A stretch of 64,000 nucleotides of DNA from Pseudomonas sp. KUIN-1 (GTDB lineage Bacteria > Pseudomonadota > Gammaproteobacteria > Pseudomonadales > Pseudomonadaceae). The notes under the pieces were generated by a model that was given only the letters and a program-made list of their open reading frames with translations, had not been told where the DNA came from and did no database searches. The position numbers were made by a program, and so were the translations under genes. Of this stretch, positions 34,428-44,868 are shown piece after piece. Numbering within the stretch: the first letter of the stretch is position 1; each line of letters starts with the position of its first letter. Location: NCBI RefSeq assembly GCF_009176725.1, contig NZ_AP020337.1, forward strand, positions 1,736,001 through 1,800,000. The letters are read 5' to 3'.

Positions 34428-35443
34428 GCTTGCAGGTGCAATCAGCGATTTCCCTCAAGCCGTTCAATACGTTCGGTGTGGATGTTCAGGCCCGGTTGTT
34501 TGCCGAAGCGCACAGCGATGATGATGTTCGCGAGGCGCTGGCCTACTCGGCCAGGCATGACGTGCCGCTGCTGGTGATTGGTGGTGGCAGCAACCTGCTG
34601 CTCAGCGCTGACGTGCAGTCATTGGTGGTGCGCATGGCCAGCCGCGGCATTCGCATCGTGCACGAGGACTGTCTCGAGTCGATTGTCGAGGCAGAAGCTG
34701 GCGAGCCCTGGCATCCGTTCGTGCAGTCCTGTCTGGAGCTGGGGCTGGCGGGGCTGGAAAACCTCAGTCTGATCCCAGGCACCGTTGGCGCGGCACCCAT
34801 GCAGAACATCGGTGCTTATGGCGTCGAGATCAAGGATGTCTTCCATAGCCTGACTGCGCTGGATCGTGAAACCGGCGAATTGCGCGAGTTTTCTCTGCAG
34901 GACTGTGCGTTCGGCTACCGCGACAGCGTGTTCAAGCATCAGGTCGCGCGCTGGTTGATCCTGCGTGTGCGTTTCAAGCTCAGTCGCGTAGCTCGCCTGC
35001 ACCTCGAATATGGCCCGGTTCGTCAGCGTCTCGACGAGCAGGGTATCGATCGGCCGACGCCGTTCGATGTCAGCCGTGCGATCTGCGCCATTCGCAGTGA
35101 AAAGCTGCCTGACCCAGCAATGCTGGGCAATGCCGGCAGTTTCTTCAAAAACCCGATTATCACTGCCGAACTGTACGCAACGATCAAACAGCAGCACCCA
35201 GGCGTCGTCGGCTACCCGCAGGACGATGGTCGAGTGAAGCTGGCGGCCGGGTGGCTGATCGAGCAGGCAGGCTGGAAGGGCTATCGCGATGGTGACGCCG
35301 GCGTGCACAAGCTCCAGTCGCTGGTGCTGGTCAACTATGGGCAGGCCAGTGGCTTGCAGCTACTAAGTCTGGCGCGCCGTATACAGACCGACATCGCTGA
35401 ACGTTTTGGTGTCGAGCTGGAAATGGAGCCGAACCTCTACTGA
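34424..35443 (+). CDS. murB: UDP-N-acetylenolpyruvoylglucosamine reductase MurB, 339 aa
   Basis: FAD enzyme making UDP-N-acetylmuramate for peptidoglycan. N-F-N-T-F-G-type start (LKPFNTFGVD), the FAD-binding GGGSNLLL, G-T-V-G-A-A-P-M-Q-N-I-G-A-Y-G, and the C-terminal G-S-F-F-K-N-P with catalytic Ser/Glu. The start at 34424 was chosen because it gives the known family N-terminus and overlaps the upstream remnant by ATGA; a start seven codons earlier is also open. Last gene of the lpxK-ycaR-kdsB-murB string; a bidirectional terminator follows. Confidence 0.96.
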   Translation: MSLQVQSAISLKPFNTFGVDVQARLFAEAHSDDDVREALAYSARHDVPLLVIGGGSNLLLSADVQSLVVRMASRGIRIVHEDCLESIVEAEAGEPWHPFVQSCLELGLAGLENLSLIPGTVGAAPMQNIGAYGVEIKDVFHSLTALDRETGELREFSLQDCAFGYRDSVFKHQVARWLILRVRFKLSRVARLHLEYGPVRQRLDEQGIDRPTPFDVSRAICAIRSEKLPDPAMLGNAGSFFKNPIITAELYATIKQQHPGVVGYPQDDGRVKLAAGWLIEQAGWKGYRDGDAGVHKLQSLVLVNYGQASGLQLLSLARRIQTDIAERFGVELEMEPNLY

Positions 35444-35545
35444 TAGCCTGGGGATGGTCTCTTGTGAGAGGGAGCTCGCTCGCGAAGAGATCAGATCAAG
35501 CGCCGCGTATTGAAGATGAGCGTGGTGCAAGCCTCAATCAACGGA

Positions 35546-35589
35546 CATGAAAAAGCCCCGCCTGTTTGCACAGGCGGGGCTTTTTCATG
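35546..35589. terminator. Bidirectional Rho-independent terminator between murB and rne
   Basis: A 19-bp perfect stem, CATGAAAAAGCCCCGCCTG (35546-35564) with CAGGCGGGGCTTTTTCATG (35571-35589), six-base loop. A and T runs flank the GC core, so it serves both converging genes. Confidence 0.93.
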
Positions 35590-35597
35590 GGCCGGGG

Positions 35598-38500
35598 TTA
35601 GACGAGGGGTTTAGGCTCGTTTTCTTTCTCGGCTTCATGTTGCGGTTTAACTGCTGGTTGCTCAGTTGCCGCTTCTTCGGTCTTTTCCTCGGCTGCCGGT
35701 GAAGGCTGGGCCGATTCTGCTTCAGCGGCAGCAGGCGCCGCCTCGACGACTGGAGCGCTGGCAGCAGCGGCTTCCTGTTGACGACGTGCTTCTTCTTCAC
35801 GCTTGCGGCGACGAACTTCACGAGGATCGTTCGGTGCGCGGCCCGTGCTGCTGACCACTGGTGCAGGCGCTGCTTCTACCGCCGCAGGTGCCTGCTCTTG
35901 TGGGGCCGGAGCCTGTTCTTCAACGACCGGCTGAGGCGCGACGTAAGGAGCAGGTTCTTCTTTCAGCGCTACCGGCTCGACGACAGCAGCAGGTGCAGGC
36001 GTTGGCAGTTCGGATGATTCAGTGGCTGGCACTTCCTCATGAGCCGCTGCTTCGACCGGCGCCTGTGGTGCTGGCTCTGGCGTCGGCTTGAACGGCACTA
36101 CGCGTTCTGCGTGAGGTGCTTCGAACAGTTCGGACTGTGCAGCAATCGCAGGTGCTTCGACCGCTGCCGGCTGAACTTCAACCTCTGGAGCAGGCTGCGC
36201 TACAGGAGCATCGTCTGCCACAGGGGCTTCAACGGCCGGTGCTTCGACAGTCGGCTCGGCAACGGTCTGTGCTTTTTCGGCAACCGGTGCTTCGGTGGCT
36301 GGCGTTTCAGCTACTGACGTTTCAGTCACAGGCGCTTCGGCAGCAGTTTCCTGATGCACAGGCTCGGCGTCCGCAGTGGCTGCGTTGCTGTTGGCACGTT
36401 CGGCCTGCTGATGCGCGTCGGCTTCGGCAGGCGCGCTGATCACGCTGCTGGCAGCGGAAGCTGCGGCGGTGAAGCCCAGACCCGCCGACAGGTCGGTGGC
36501 GCTGCCTTCTTCTTCGTTGCCGTTCTCTTCGGAGCCTTCGATCACGTTGCCATTGGCATCGCGCTGACGCTCACGACGATTGCTGCGACGACGCTGGCCA
36601 CGCGAGCGGCGGCGAGGGCGGTCGCCTTCGCTACCGTCGTTGCCTTCCTGGTTCTCGTCGTTGGTCTGCTCTTCGTTGAGCAGCACTTCCTCTTCTTCGC
36701 TCACGGCAGCCGCGGCCTGTTCGGCGCGTGGTTGACGTTCTTCACGAGGTGCGCGCGGCTGGCGCTCTTCGCGTGGTGCGCGTTCAGGGCGCTCCTCACG
36801 AGCGAGGCTCACCGCAGGTGCTGCATCCAGAGGCTCGCGCAGTTCGCGAACCGGGCGATCTTCGCGCGCTTCACGTGGCTTGCGCTCGCGGGTGGTACGG
36901 GCTGGACGCTCTTCGCGCGGTGTCGACTCCTCGCGGGCTTCACGCGGTTCGCGAACGGTGCGCTCTTCACGAGGTGCACGTTCCTCACGCGGCGCACGCT
37001 CTTCGCGAGGTGCGCGCTCTGCACGTTCTTCGCGGGGGGCGCGTTCTTCACGAGGCTTGCGCTCTTCGTCGCGGCGATTGTTGCGGCCACGGCTCTGCTG
37101 GCGGCCGTTGCGGCGTTCTTCGTTGCGGGCTGGACGCTGTTCTGCAACAGGTTTCTCGACCACGACCGGAGCAACAGGCTCTTCCTTGGTCGCGAACAGG
37201 CTGACCAGGGATTTCACCAGACCCTTGAACAGGCTTGGCTCGTGAGCGGCGGGTGCCGGTGCAGGCGTTGGTGCAGGGGCTGCGGCTTCTACCGGGACCG
37301 GAGCATTGGCACGAGCCGGGGCAGTCTTGACGGCTGCTTCCTGACGAACCAGGGTGCGGGTTGCGGCGGCCAGCGGGGCAATTTCTTCCACTTCGGCAGC
37401 GGCAGCAGCGATTTCGTAGCTGGTCTGGCTGCTGTGCGCTTCAGGGCTGTCATCACGCAGACGCTGAACTTCGAAGTGCGGCGTTTCCAGCTGATCGTTC
37501 GGCAGAATGATGATGCGGGCACGGGTGCGCAGTTCGATCTTGGTGATCGAGTTGCGTTTTTCGTTGAGCAGGAAGGCGGCGACCGGGATCGGCACCTGAG
37601 CGCGCACTTCGGCAGTGCGGTCTTTCAGGGCTTCTTCTTCGATCAGGCGCAGGATGGCCAGCGACAGCGATTCAACATCACGGATGATGCCGGTGCCGTT
37701 GCAGCGAGGGCAGACGATGCCGCTGCTTTCGCCCAGCGATGGACGCAGGCGCTGACGGGACATTTCCAGCAGGCCGAAGCGCGAAATACGACCGATCTGC
37801 ACGCGGGCACGGTCGGCTTCCAGGCTTTCGCGGACTTTCTCTTCCACGGCGCGCTGGTTCTTGGCCGGCGTCATGTCGATGAAGTCGATGACGATCAGGC
37901 CGCCGATGTCACGCAGACGCAGTTGACGGGCGATTTCCTCAGCCGCTTCAAGGTTGGTCTGCAGGGCAGTTTCTTCGATGTCGCTGCCTTTGGTGGCGCG
38001 CGCCGAGTTGATGTCGATGGACACCAGGGCTTCGGTCGGATCGATGACGATGGAGCCGCCGGAAGGCAGTTCGACAACGCGCTGGAAGGCGGTTTCGATC
38101 TGGCTTTCGATCTGGAAGCGGTTGAACAGCGGGACGCTGTCTTCGTAAAGCTTGATCTTGCTGGCGTACTGCGGCATCACCTGACGGATGAAGGTCAGTG
38201 CTTCTTCCTGGGCTTCGATGCTGTCGATCAGGACTTCACCGATATCCTGACGCAGGTAGTCGCGGATAGCGCGGATGATGACGTTGCTTTCCTGGTAGAT
38301 AAGGAAAGGGGCGGAGCGATCGAGGGACGCTTCCTTGATGGCGGTCCACAGTTGCAGCAGGTAATCGAGGTCCCACTGCATTTCTTCGCTGCTGCGGCCC
38401 AGGCCTGCAGTACGAACGATCAGACCCATGTCGGCTGGCGCGATCAGGCCATTGAGGGCTTCACGCAGTTCGTTGCGCTCTTCACCTTCGATACGACGCG

Positions 38501-38912
38501 AGATGCCGCCGGCACGAGGGTTGTTGGGCATCAGAACCAGGTAGCGGCCGGCAAGGCTGATGAAGGTGGTCAGGGCTGCGCCCTTGTTGCCACGTTCTTC
38601 TTTCTCGACCTGAACGATGACTTCCTGGCCTTCGCTCAGGACGTCCTTGATGTTGACGCGGCCTTCAGGGGCTTTCTTGAAGTACTCGCGGGAGATTTCC
38701 TTGAGGGGCAGAAAGCCGTGGCGCTCAGAGCCGAAATCGACAAAGGCAGCCTCAAGGCTGGGTTCGATGCGAGTGATTCGGCCTTTATAGATGTTGGCCT
38801 TCTTCTGCTCGCGTGCACCTGACTCGATGTCCAGGTCGTAGAGGCGCTGGCCGTCTACCAGTGCAACACGCAACTCTTCGGGTTGAGTTGCGTTAATCAG
38901 CATTCTTTTCAT
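35598..38912 (-). CDS. rne: Ribonuclease E, 1104 aa
   Basis: Essential endoribonuclease and degradosome scaffold. S1 RNA-binding domain around 35-120, catalytic Asp300 and Asn302 in [10 protein letters not shown] and Asp343 in VIDFIDM (three positions before the E. coli D303/D346 numbering), and the zinc-link C401/C404 in CPRCNG. Residues beyond about 520 are a disordered scaffold: a basic REER-type repeat region, then a Pro/Ala/Val/Glu-rich tail. The start at 38912 ([10 protein letters not shown]) matches the family; 16 upstream codons are excluded. A 700-base leader precedes it. Antisense frames across this gene are artefacts of the biased composition. Confidence 0.97.
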   Translation of the reverse strand: MKRMLINATQPEELRVALVDGQRLYDLDIESGAREQKKANIYKGRITRIEPSLEAAFVDFGSERHGFLPLKEISREYFKKAPEGRVNIKDVLSEGQEVIVQVEKEERGNKGAALTTFISLAGRYLVLMPNNPRAGGISRRIEGEERNELREALNGLIAPADMGLIVRTAGLGRSSEEMQWDLDYLLQLWTAIKEASLDRSAPFLIYQESNVIIRAIRDYLRQDIGEVLIDSIEAQEEALTFIRQVMPQYASKIKLYEDSVPLFNRFQIESQIETAFQRVVELPSGGSIVIDPTEALVSIDINSARATKGSDIEETALQTNLEAAEEIARQLRLRDIGGLIVIDFIDMTPAKNQRAVEEKVRESLEADRARVQIGRISRFGLLEMSRQRLRPSLGESSGIVCPRCNGTGIIRDVESLSLAILRLIEEEALKDRTAEVRAQVPIPVAAFLLNEKRNSITKIELRTRARIIILPNDQLETPHFEVQRLRDDSPEAHSSQTSYEIAAAAAEVEEIAPLAAATRTLVRQEAAVKTAPARANAPVPVEAAAPAPTPAPAPAAHEPSLFKGLVKSLVSLFATKEEPVAPVVVEKPVAEQRPARNEERRNGRQQSRGRNNRRDEERKPREERAPREERAERAPREERAPREERAPREERTVREPREAREESTPREERPARTTRERKPREAREDRPVRELREPLDAAPAVSLAREERPERAPREERQPRAPREERQPRAEQAAAAVSEEEEVLLNEEQTNDENQEGNDGSEGDRPRRRSRGQRRRSNRRERQRDANGNVIEGSEENGNEEEGSATDLSAGLGFTAAASAASSVISAPAEADAHQQAERANSNAATADAEPVHQETAAEAPVTETSVAETPATEAPVAEKAQTVAEPTVEAPAVEAPVADDAPVAQPAPEVEVQPAAVEAPAIAAQSELFEAPHAERVVPFKPTPEPAPQAPVEAAAHEEVPATESSELPTPAPAAVVEPVALKEEPAPYVAPQPVVEEQAPAPQEQAPAAVEAAPAPVVSSTGRAPNDPREVRRRKREEEARRQQEAAAASAPVVEAAPAAAEAESAQPSPAAEEKTEEAATEQPAVKPQHEAEKENEPKPLV
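36730..37080 (-). repeat. Degenerate Arg/Glu-rich hexa/heptad repeats in RNase E scaffold
   Basis: The minus-strand protein reads [17 protein letters not shown] and variants over roughly 110 residues, from imperfect 12- to 21-base repeats such as CGCTCTTCGCGAGGTGCG. This is the arginine-rich RNA-binding region typical of the Pseudomonas RNase E C-terminal half. Tandem repeats there are prone to copy-number change between strains. Confidence 0.7.
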
Positions 38913-39629
38913 GTAGTACCGTCGGTTTCCGGGCTGCCGGAAACGGCGTTCGGCACACACGACTTCTCACGGTCGGTGTCAGGGCACGTCAGGAGTGGTT
39001 GGACACTCCAGTGTCTAGCGAGGTCCTCGCCCAGAGGGGGCGGAGGGTCGCGACGACGTTTCCTGCTTGCTGTGGTGGCATAAGACACCCCTTTCAGCAA
39101 AAGCTTTGTCAGGAGGAGGAATCGACCATCGGTAGCGGACGAGATGAAGCGTCTAGAACAAGCCTTGTGCTACACAGTCCGATGGTTGTGCGTCTCCACC
39201 CTACACGTATCCCTGATAATTCGGGTGCTGCCGCGCGCAGAATCCGCAGCGGGTTGGCATTTACCGCGACCTTCGATAGGGAAGGTCGCGCATCATGGCT
39301 TGAGGCGTTGTTCCCGAAGCATTCGCTCGTAGCGTCTGAAAGCGACTGCACTTTGTGAACTGGCCATGAACTGTCCGCACTGGCCACGAGCTGTCTGCTC
39401 TGCTGTCAGGCGTGTTTCCGGCCTCATGTCACCTGCGCTTGTTACGTTTTCAGCGTGCTCCGTTGTCACCGAACACCGCGTAGGACGGCCTCCCGTCCTT
39501 GTGAATTGCGTTGGTCAGGGCCGGTTGTCAACCGTTGGTCCGCTGTCCGGCCGCTTTTGGCGGCGTTCGCGACTATAGCAGCAATCATTAAGTGCTTCAA
39601 ATCCATAAAAAATTGTTATCATTTGCGGC
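38913..39629. other. Long divergent leader region of rne and rluC
   Basis: This 717-base gap has no gene. On the minus strand it should hold the rne 5' untranslated region, which is autoregulated in other bacteria. A perfect 10-bp stem with a 6-base loop lies at 39265-39290, and a shorter GACACT-CCA-AGTGTC stem lies near 39003-39017. The rluC promoter is close to 39570-39620. No -10/-35 pair was assigned with confidence. Confidence 0.6.
39265..39290 (-). promoter_or_regulatory. Perfect stem-loop in the rne 5' leader
   Basis: CGCGACCTTC (39265-39274) pairs with GAAGGTCGCG (39281-39290) around GATAGG. On the rne transcript it sits about 350 bases upstream of the start codon, where autoregulatory stem-loops occur in enterobacterial rne leaders. 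Functional parallel is inferred. Confidence 0.5.
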
Positions 39630-40586
39630 ATGACGAATATTGCCCCTCCAACCCCCGGCGTCCAGCTGGTTGAGGTTGCCCCGGAACTTGCCGGTCAACG
39701 CATCGATAACTTTCTGATCACTTATCTCAAGGGTGTGCCCAAAACCTTGATTTACCGCATTTTGCGCAAAGGCGAAGTGCGTGTGAACAAGGGGCGGATC
39801 AAGCCGGAGTACAAGTTGCAGGCAGGCGATATCGTGCGCATTCCTCCTGTGCGCGTGCCTGAGCGCGACGAGCCCGTGCCGGTTGCGCAGGCGCTGCTGC
39901 AGCGTCTCGAAGCGGCGATTGTCTATGAAGACAAGGCGCTTATCGTGCTCAACAAGCCTGCAGGTATTGCCGTGCATGGCGGCAGCGGCCTGAGCTTTGG
40001 CGTGATCGAAGCGTTCCGCCAGTTGCGCCCGGATGCCAAGGAGCTCGAGCTGGTGCACCGCCTTGATCGCGATACATCCGGTCTGCTGATGATCGCCAAG
40101 AAACGCAGCATGCTGCGGCATCTGCACGAAGCCCTGCGCGGCGACGGCGTCGACAAGCGCTACATGGCGCTGGTCCGCGGTAACTGGGCAACGGCGCTGA
40201 AGCAGGTGCGTGCGCCATTGATGAAAAGCAACCTGCGCTCCGGCGAGCGCATGGTCGAAGTGAATGAAGAGGGCAAGGAAGCCCTGACGATTTTCAAGGT
40301 GCTGCGTCGTTTCGGTGACTTCGCCACCATGGTCGAAGCCAAGCCGGTCACCGGGCGGACTCACCAGATCCGTGTGCACACCTTGCATGCGGGGCATGCC
40401 ATAGCAGGTGACACCAAGTACGGTGACGAGAATTTCAGTCGCGAAATTCGCGATCTGGGCGGCAAGCGTCTGTTTCTGCATGCCTACATGCTGACGGTGC
40501 CGATGCCCGATGGCAGCAAACTTAATGTGCAGGCGCCTGTCGATGACATGTGGGCCAAAACAGTGGAGCGTCTGAGTGCGCCGTGA
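39630..40586 (+). CDS. rluC: 23S rRNA pseudouridine synthase RluC, 318 aa
   Basis: Modifies helix 39 region uridines in 23S rRNA. N-terminal S4 domain (about 20-90, [15 protein letters not shown]), then the catalytic HRLDRDTSG with Asp146, and G-R-T-H-Q-I-R-V-H. The rne-divergent position is the classical one for rluC. It overlaps the HAD phosphatase gene by 11 bases. Confidence 0.96.
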   Translation: MTNIAPPTPGVQLVEVAPELAGQRIDNFLITYLKGVPKTLIYRILRKGEVRVNKGRIKPEYKLQAGDIVRIPPVRVPERDEPVPVAQALLQRLEAAIVYEDKALIVLNKPAGIAVHGGSGLSFGVIEAFRQLRPDAKELELVHRLDRDTSGLLMIAKKRSMLRHLHEALRGDGVDKRYMALVRGNWATALKQVRAPLMKSNLRSGERMVEVNEEGKEALTIFKVLRRFGDFATMVEAKPVTGRTHQIRVHTLHAGHAIAGDTKYGDENFSREIRDLGGKRLFLHAYMLTVPMPDGSKLNVQAPVDDMWAKTVERLSAP

Positions 40587-41238
40587 TTACGATCTGTTGA
40601 TTTTCGACTGGGACGGCACACTGGCCGACTCGGTCGGGCGCATCATCCTGTCGATGCGCACGGCGGCCATCGAGACCGATCTTGAAGTGCGCGACGATAC
40701 GGCGATCAAGGGGATTATCGGTCTGGGGCTGCCCGAGGCGATTCGAACCCTGTATCCGCAGATCAGTGGCAATCAGTTGATCGAATTTCGGCAGCACTAC
40801 GCGGACAGTTACATGGCAATGGATAGCGTGCCGTCGCCGCTGTTCGACGGTGTGGTGGAATCGATACAGGCGTTTCGCGAGGACGGCTATCGTCTGGCGG
40901 TCGCTACCGGCAAGGCGCGTCGCGGGCTCGATCGGGTGCTGAAGGCCAATGGCTGGCTGGATTACTTCGATGCTACCCGCGCGGCCGACGAGACCGCCAG
41001 CAAGCCTGATCCGCTGATGTTGAACGAGATCATGGCGCACTGCGGGGTTACGCCGCAGCGTTCGCTGATGATCGGCGATGCTTCGTTCGATCTGCTGATG
41101 GCTCGCAACGCGGGTATGGATTCGGTTGCGGTGGGTTATGGCGCTCAGCCGCTGGAGTCGCTGCGCCAGTTCGAGCCGCGGCTGGCTATCGAGCATTTTT
41201 CCGAGCTGCGCACCTGGTTGAACGGGCGCAGCGTCTAG
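40576..41238 (+). CDS. HAD-family phosphatase (phosphoglycolate-phosphatase-like), 220 aa
   Basis: Haloacid-dehalogenase hydrolase. Motif I is [10 protein letters not shown] with the nucleophile Asp, motif II the Ser/Thr in V-A-T-G-K-A-R-R, and motif III-IV K-P-D-P...G-D-A-S-F-D-L-L. Initiation is at a GTG (40576), within the rluC 3' end, and the short overlap suggests coupling. Substrate undetermined. Confidence 0.9.
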   Translation: MRRDYDLLIFDWDGTLADSVGRIILSMRTAAIETDLEVRDDTAIKGIIGLGLPEAIRTLYPQISGNQLIEFRQHYADSYMAMDSVPSPLFDGVVESIQAFREDGYRLAVATGKARRGLDRVLKANGWLDYFDATRAADETASKPDPLMLNEIMAHCGVTPQRSLMIGDASFDLLMARNAGMDSVAVGYGAQPLESLRQFEPRLAIEHFSELRTWLNGRSV

Positions 41239-41262
41239 TTTTCGGGTTGGAGTGATTGGAAC

Positions 41263-42261
41263 ATGTCTGACGAATGGAAGGCACCCGTTTCGCAAAGCGC
41301 GGACGAGGGCATCAATGGCAGGGAAGAGGCTAAAAGCTGGAAGCTTCTTGAAAAGACGCTGCTGGCCAGTGTTCAGGAACAGCGCCGCGCGCGTCGCTGG
41401 GGGATCTTTTTCAAGCTGCTGACGTTCGCGTTCCTGTTTGTTGCAGTGATCGTTCCGATGCTGGATTTCGAGGGCGGCACTTCGCGCCGTTCCAGTCACA
41501 CTGCGCTGATCGATGTGCAGGGCGTGATTGCCGACAAGGAGGCGGCCAGTGCCGAGAACATCGTCACTGCGCTGCAGAAGGCCTTCGAGGATGAAAAGAC
41601 CAAGGGTGTGATTCTGCGTATCAACAGCCCGGGCGGCAGTCCTGTGCAGTCGGGCTATGTCTACGACGAAATCCGTCGCCTGCGCGCGGCGAAGCCGGAC
41701 ATCAAGGTGTATGCGGTCATTACCGATCTCGGTGCTTCGGGCGCTTATTACATCGCCAGCGCCGCTGACCAGATCTATGCCGACAAGGCCAGTCTGGTGG
41801 GGTCGATCGGTGTGACGGCAGCAGGTTTCGGCTTTGTCGGAGCCATGGACAAGCTCGGCGTTGATCGTCGTACCTATACCTCCGGCGAGCACAAGGCGTT
41901 CCTTGACCCGTTCCAGCCACAGAAGGCTGACGAAACGCAGTTCTGGCAGGGTGTGCTGGACACGACTCATCGCCAGTTCATTGCCAGTGTCAAACAGGGT
42001 CGTGGCGACCGCTTGAAGGACAAGGACCACCCAGAGCTGTTCTCCGGGCTGATCTGGACCGGCGAGCAGGCTGTTGCGCTCGGTCTGGTGGATGGGTTGG
42101 GCAGTGCGAGCTATGTCGCGCGGGATGTGATCAAGGAGAAGGACATCGTCGAGTACACCGTCGAAGAGTCGCCTTTTGATCGCTTTTCGAAAAAGCTGGG
42201 CACCAGCATCGCCGAGCGAATTGCCATGCTGGTCGGTTTCAACGGCCCAAGCCTGCGTTGA
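41263..42261 (+). CDS. S49-family signal peptide peptidase (SppA-like), 332 aa
   Basis: Inner-membrane serine protease that digests cleaved signal peptides. A single transmembrane anchor at about 47-66 follows a 45-residue cytoplasmic part. The catalytic serine is in the DLGASGAYYIAS segment, and a lysine base is expected further on (around the VGSIGV-TAAG to Y-T-S-G-E-H-K region). The short, single-domain length fits SppA2/SohB-type proteins. A terminator follows. Confidence 0.9.
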   Translation: MSDEWKAPVSQSADEGINGREEAKSWKLLEKTLLASVQEQRRARRWGIFFKLLTFAFLFVAVIVPMLDFEGGTSRRSSHTALIDVQGVIADKEAASAENIVTALQKAFEDEKTKGVILRINSPGGSPVQSGYVYDEIRRLRAAKPDIKVYAVITDLGASGAYYIASAADQIYADKASLVGSIGVTAAGFGFVGAMDKLGVDRRTYTSGEHKAFLDPFQPQKADETQFWQGVLDTTHRQFIASVKQGRGDRLKDKDHPELFSGLIWTGEQAVALGLVDGLGSASYVARDVIKEKDIVEYTVEESPFDRFSKKLGTSIAERIAMLVGFNGPSLR

Positions 42262-42278
42262 TGGCTTGATGCAGATAT

Positions 42279-42307
42279 AAAGAACCCGGCCACTGGCCGG
42301 GTTCTTT
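42279..42307. terminator. Bidirectional terminator between the S49 peptidase and maf
   Basis: A 13-bp perfect stem, AAAGAACCCGGCC (42279-42291) and GGCCGGGTTCTTT (42295-42307), loop ACT, flanked by A/T runs on both sides. Confidence 0.92.
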
Positions 42308-42316
42308 GTCTGAGTG

Positions 42317-42895
42317 TCAGGGTACGCTGACGCCTTCCTTTATTAGCATGTCCACCAGACGTATCAGGGGGAGACCGATCAGGCTGGTCGCGTCGCTGCC
42401 TTCGGTGCTGCGAAACAGGCTGACGCCAAGGCCTTCTGCCTTGAAGCTGCCCGCGCAGTCATAGGGCTGTTCGGCATGCAGGTAGCGTTCGATGCTGGCC
42501 CGGTCGAGTTCGCGCATGTGCACTGTAAAAGGCACGCAGTCGACCTGGCACTCGCCGGTCGAGCTGTTGAACAGGGCCAGGCCGGTCAGGAAGGTCACGC
42601 TTTTGCCGCTCGCCGCCGTCAGCTGTTCCAGTGCGCGTTCGAAGCTGTGCGGCTTGCCCAGGACCTGTTCGTCAAGGACGGCGACCTGGTCGGAGCCGAT
42701 GATCAGGTGGTGATGATGCTCTGCAGTGAGTGCTTCGGCTTTCTCCCGGGCAAGGCGCTGTACGAGGTCGAATGCGGCCTCGTCCGGTCGCCGGCTTTCA
42801 TCGATATCCGGAGACCTGCAGGTGAATGGCAGGCGCAGGCGGGCGAGCAGTTCGCGGCGGTATGAGGAGCTGGAAGCGAGGAGCAGGGATGGCAT
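42317..42895 (-). CDS. Maf-family nucleotide pyrophosphatase (YceF type), 192 aa
   Basis: House-cleaning enzyme that hydrolyses modified nucleotides such as m7GTP. The Maf N-terminus L-L-A-S-S-S-S-Y-R-R-E-L-L, the later catalytic-region DQVAVLD, and F-K-A-E-G-L-G are present. The start at 42895 (MPSLLLASSS) excludes 25 upstream codons that lie in the divergent promoter region. Divergent from yceD, the usual partner. Confidence 0.93.
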   Translation of the reverse strand: MPSLLLASSSSYRRELLARLRLPFTCRSPDIDESRRPDEAAFDLVQRLAREKAEALTAEHHHHLIIGSDQVAVLDEQVLGKPHSFERALEQLTAASGKSVTFLTGLALFNSSTGECQVDCVPFTVHMRELDRASIERYLHAEQPYDCAGSFKAEGLGVSLFRSTEGSDATSLIGLPLIRLVDMLIKEGVSVP

Positions 42896-43001
42896 GCGGT
42901 TCTCCGTAGGCTGAGCGTTGATTCTAAAGAGTGGTCGGAGTGACGAACAGGCCTGAATTTCCTTTGACATGCCCGGGGGGCATCCCTAGAATGCTGCGCC
43001 T

Positions 43002-43529
43002 ATGTTGAATGACCCGATTCCATCTCACGTTGACCCGCGCAAATTGTCCGATCGCGGCACTACCCTTCAGGGTGAAGTGCTGCTGGGCGATCTGAAGAGA
43101 CTCTGCGACCCGCTTGCCGACACTGTCGGTACGGTGCAGGCGAAATTCGTTTTTGAGCGTGACGAACGCCGTTCTGTGGTTATCCACAGTTCGATAGACG
43201 TCCCGGTCAAGATGGTTTGCCAGCGTTGTCTTGAGCTGGTGACCCTGCCGATCCACAGCGAATGCAGTTACGTTGTGGTGAAGGAGGGTGCGAATACCCA
43301 GTCGTTACCGAAAGGTTATGACGTGCTGGAACTGGGCGAAGATCCTTTGGATCTGCTGGCATTGATCGAGGAGGAGCTATTGCTCGCCTTGCCCATTGTG
43401 CCTGCTCATCATCCTGAAGAATGCCAGCAACCGGCGGGTCTCGATGAGCCCGAACCGAGCGTGGACGAGGTAACGCGGTCCAACCCGTTCAGTGTATTGG
43501 CGCAGTTAAAGCGTGACCCAAACGTTTAG
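43002..43529 (+). CDS. DUF177/YceD-family protein, 175 aa
   Basis: Conserved protein with the CQRCLE motif near residue 75-80 and an acidic C-terminus. YceD is always beside rpmF and in plants and bacteria affects 23S rRNA accumulation. First gene of the rpmF-plsX-fab cluster, 13 bases before rpmF. Confidence 0.92.
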   Translation: MLNDPIPSHVDPRKLSDRGTTLQGEVLLGDLKRLCDPLADTVGTVQAKFVFERDERRSVVIHSSIDVPVKMVCQRCLELVTLPIHSECSYVVVKEGANTQSLPKGYDVLELGEDPLDLLALIEEELLLALPIVPAHHPEECQQPAGLDEPEPSVDEVTRSNPFSVLAQLKRDPNV

Positions 43530-43542
43530 GAGTTAATCAATT

Positions 43543-43725
43543 ATGGCTGTTCAGCAGAACAAAAAATCCCGCTCTGCCCGTGACATGCGTCGTTCGCACG
43601 ACGCTCTTGAGGCAAGCACTCTGTCGGTAGAAAAGACCACTGGTGAAATTCACCTGCGTCACCACGTATCGCCAGAAGGCGTATACCGTGGTCGTAAAGT
43701 GATCGACAAGGGCGCTGACGAGTAA
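43543..43725 (+). CDS. rpmF: 50S ribosomal protein L32, 60 aa
   Basis: Full-length L32: [20 protein letters not shown] with the L32p signature, and a lysine-rich end. It lies in the conserved yceD-rpmF-plsX order; plsX follows four bases later. Confidence 0.98.
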   Translation: MAVQQNKKSRSARDMRRSHDALEASTLSVEKTTGEIHLRHHVSPEGVYRGRKVIDKGADE

Positions 43726-43729
43726 TTTC

Positions 43730-44752
43730 TTGTCCGCTCCGATCATCGCGATCGACGCAATGGGCGGGGACTTCGGTCCCCGCAACATTGTTCAGGCAAG
43801 CCTCGCGTGCCTGACAGCTACTCCCTCGCTTCACCTGGCCCTTGTCGGCCAAGCCTCCCTTATTGAAGAACTCGTCTCTGCTCATGAAGCCGTGGATCGT
43901 TCGCGCCTGCGTGTCATTCATGCCAGTGAAGCGATTGCGATGGACGAGCGTCCGTCTCAGGCGTTGCGTGGCAAGCCTGACTCTTCCATGCGCGTTGCTC
44001 TCGAGCTGGTGGCCAGCGGTCAGGCCCAGGCATGTGTCAGTGCCGGCAATACCGGTGCGCTGATGGCGCTTTCGCGGTTTGTGCTCAAGACCTTGCCAGG
44101 GATCGACCGCCCGGCAATGATCGCAGCTATTCCTACTCGCTCGGGTCATTGCCAGTTGCTGGACCTGGGGGCGAACGTCGATTGCAGCGCCGAGGCGCTC
44201 TATCAGTTTGCGGTAATGGGCTCGGTGCTTGCCGAGATCCTTGGTGTCGCAACGCCCAGAGTGGCCTTGCTCAATGTGGGCACTGAAGACATCAAGGGCA
44301 ATCAGCAGGTCAAGCGTGCTGCCGGTCTTTTACAGGCTGCCTCGGGGCTTAACTACATTGGCTATGTCGAAGGCGACGGGTTGTACAGGGGAGAGGCTGA
44401 CGTGGTGGTGTGTGATGGTTTCGTCGGCAACGTGTTGCTCAAGTCGAGTGAGGGTCTGGCGACCATGATTGCGGCCAGAATCGAGACGCTGTTCCAGCGC
44501 AATCTGCTCAGCAGAGCGGTCGGCGCGCTGGCGTTGCCCTTGTTGAGGCGTTTGCAGACCGATCTGGCGCCCGCCCGTCATAATGGTGCGAGCCTGCTCG
44601 GATTGCAGGGGGTCGTGGTGAAAAGCCACGGTTCTGCAAGTGTTTCAGGTTTTCAGAGTGCGATTCAGCGAGCGGTCGTCGAATCCCGTGAAAACCTGCC
44701 ACAGCGTTTGAAGGGGCGGCTTGAGACGATGTTTCAGGACGGCCGAACCTGA
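43730..44752 (+). CDS. plsX: Phosphate acyltransferase PlsX, 340 aa
   Basis: Makes acyl-phosphate from acyl-ACP for phospholipid synthesis. Starts with TTG at 43730 (read as Met), giving the family N-terminus [16 protein letters not shown]. Later signatures [19 protein letters not shown] and [17 protein letters not shown] are present. The gap to fabD is 116 bases and may hold a second promoter. Confidence 0.95.
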   Translation: MSAPIIAIDAMGGDFGPRNIVQASLACLTATPSLHLALVGQASLIEELVSAHEAVDRSRLRVIHASEAIAMDERPSQALRGKPDSSMRVALELVASGQAQACVSAGNTGALMALSRFVLKTLPGIDRPAMIAAIPTRSGHCQLLDLGANVDCSAEALYQFAVMGSVLAEILGVATPRVALLNVGTEDIKGNQQVKRAAGLLQAASGLNYIGYVEGDGLYRGEADVVVCDGFVGNVLLKSSEGLATMIAARIETLFQRNLLSRAVGALALPLLRRLQTDLAPARHNGASLLGLQGVVVKSHGSASVSGFQSAIQRAVVESRENLPQRLKGRLETMFQDGRT

Positions 44753-44868
44753 AAATGTGACGCATCAGACTGGTCAGTCATCCAACCGATCAGTCATGTA
44801 CATTAGAATTCCCGCGTTCGGCCTGTCCGGACGCCCATTTTGGCGACAATAATTCAGAGGCTTGTCAA

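Noticed and set aside
36354-38822. 822-codon frame antisense to rne, plus shorter ones at 35861-37245
   Set aside because: Composition artefact over a GC-rich, Glu/Arg/Ala-rich gene. The minus-strand frame carries the RNase E catalytic residues and S1 domain.
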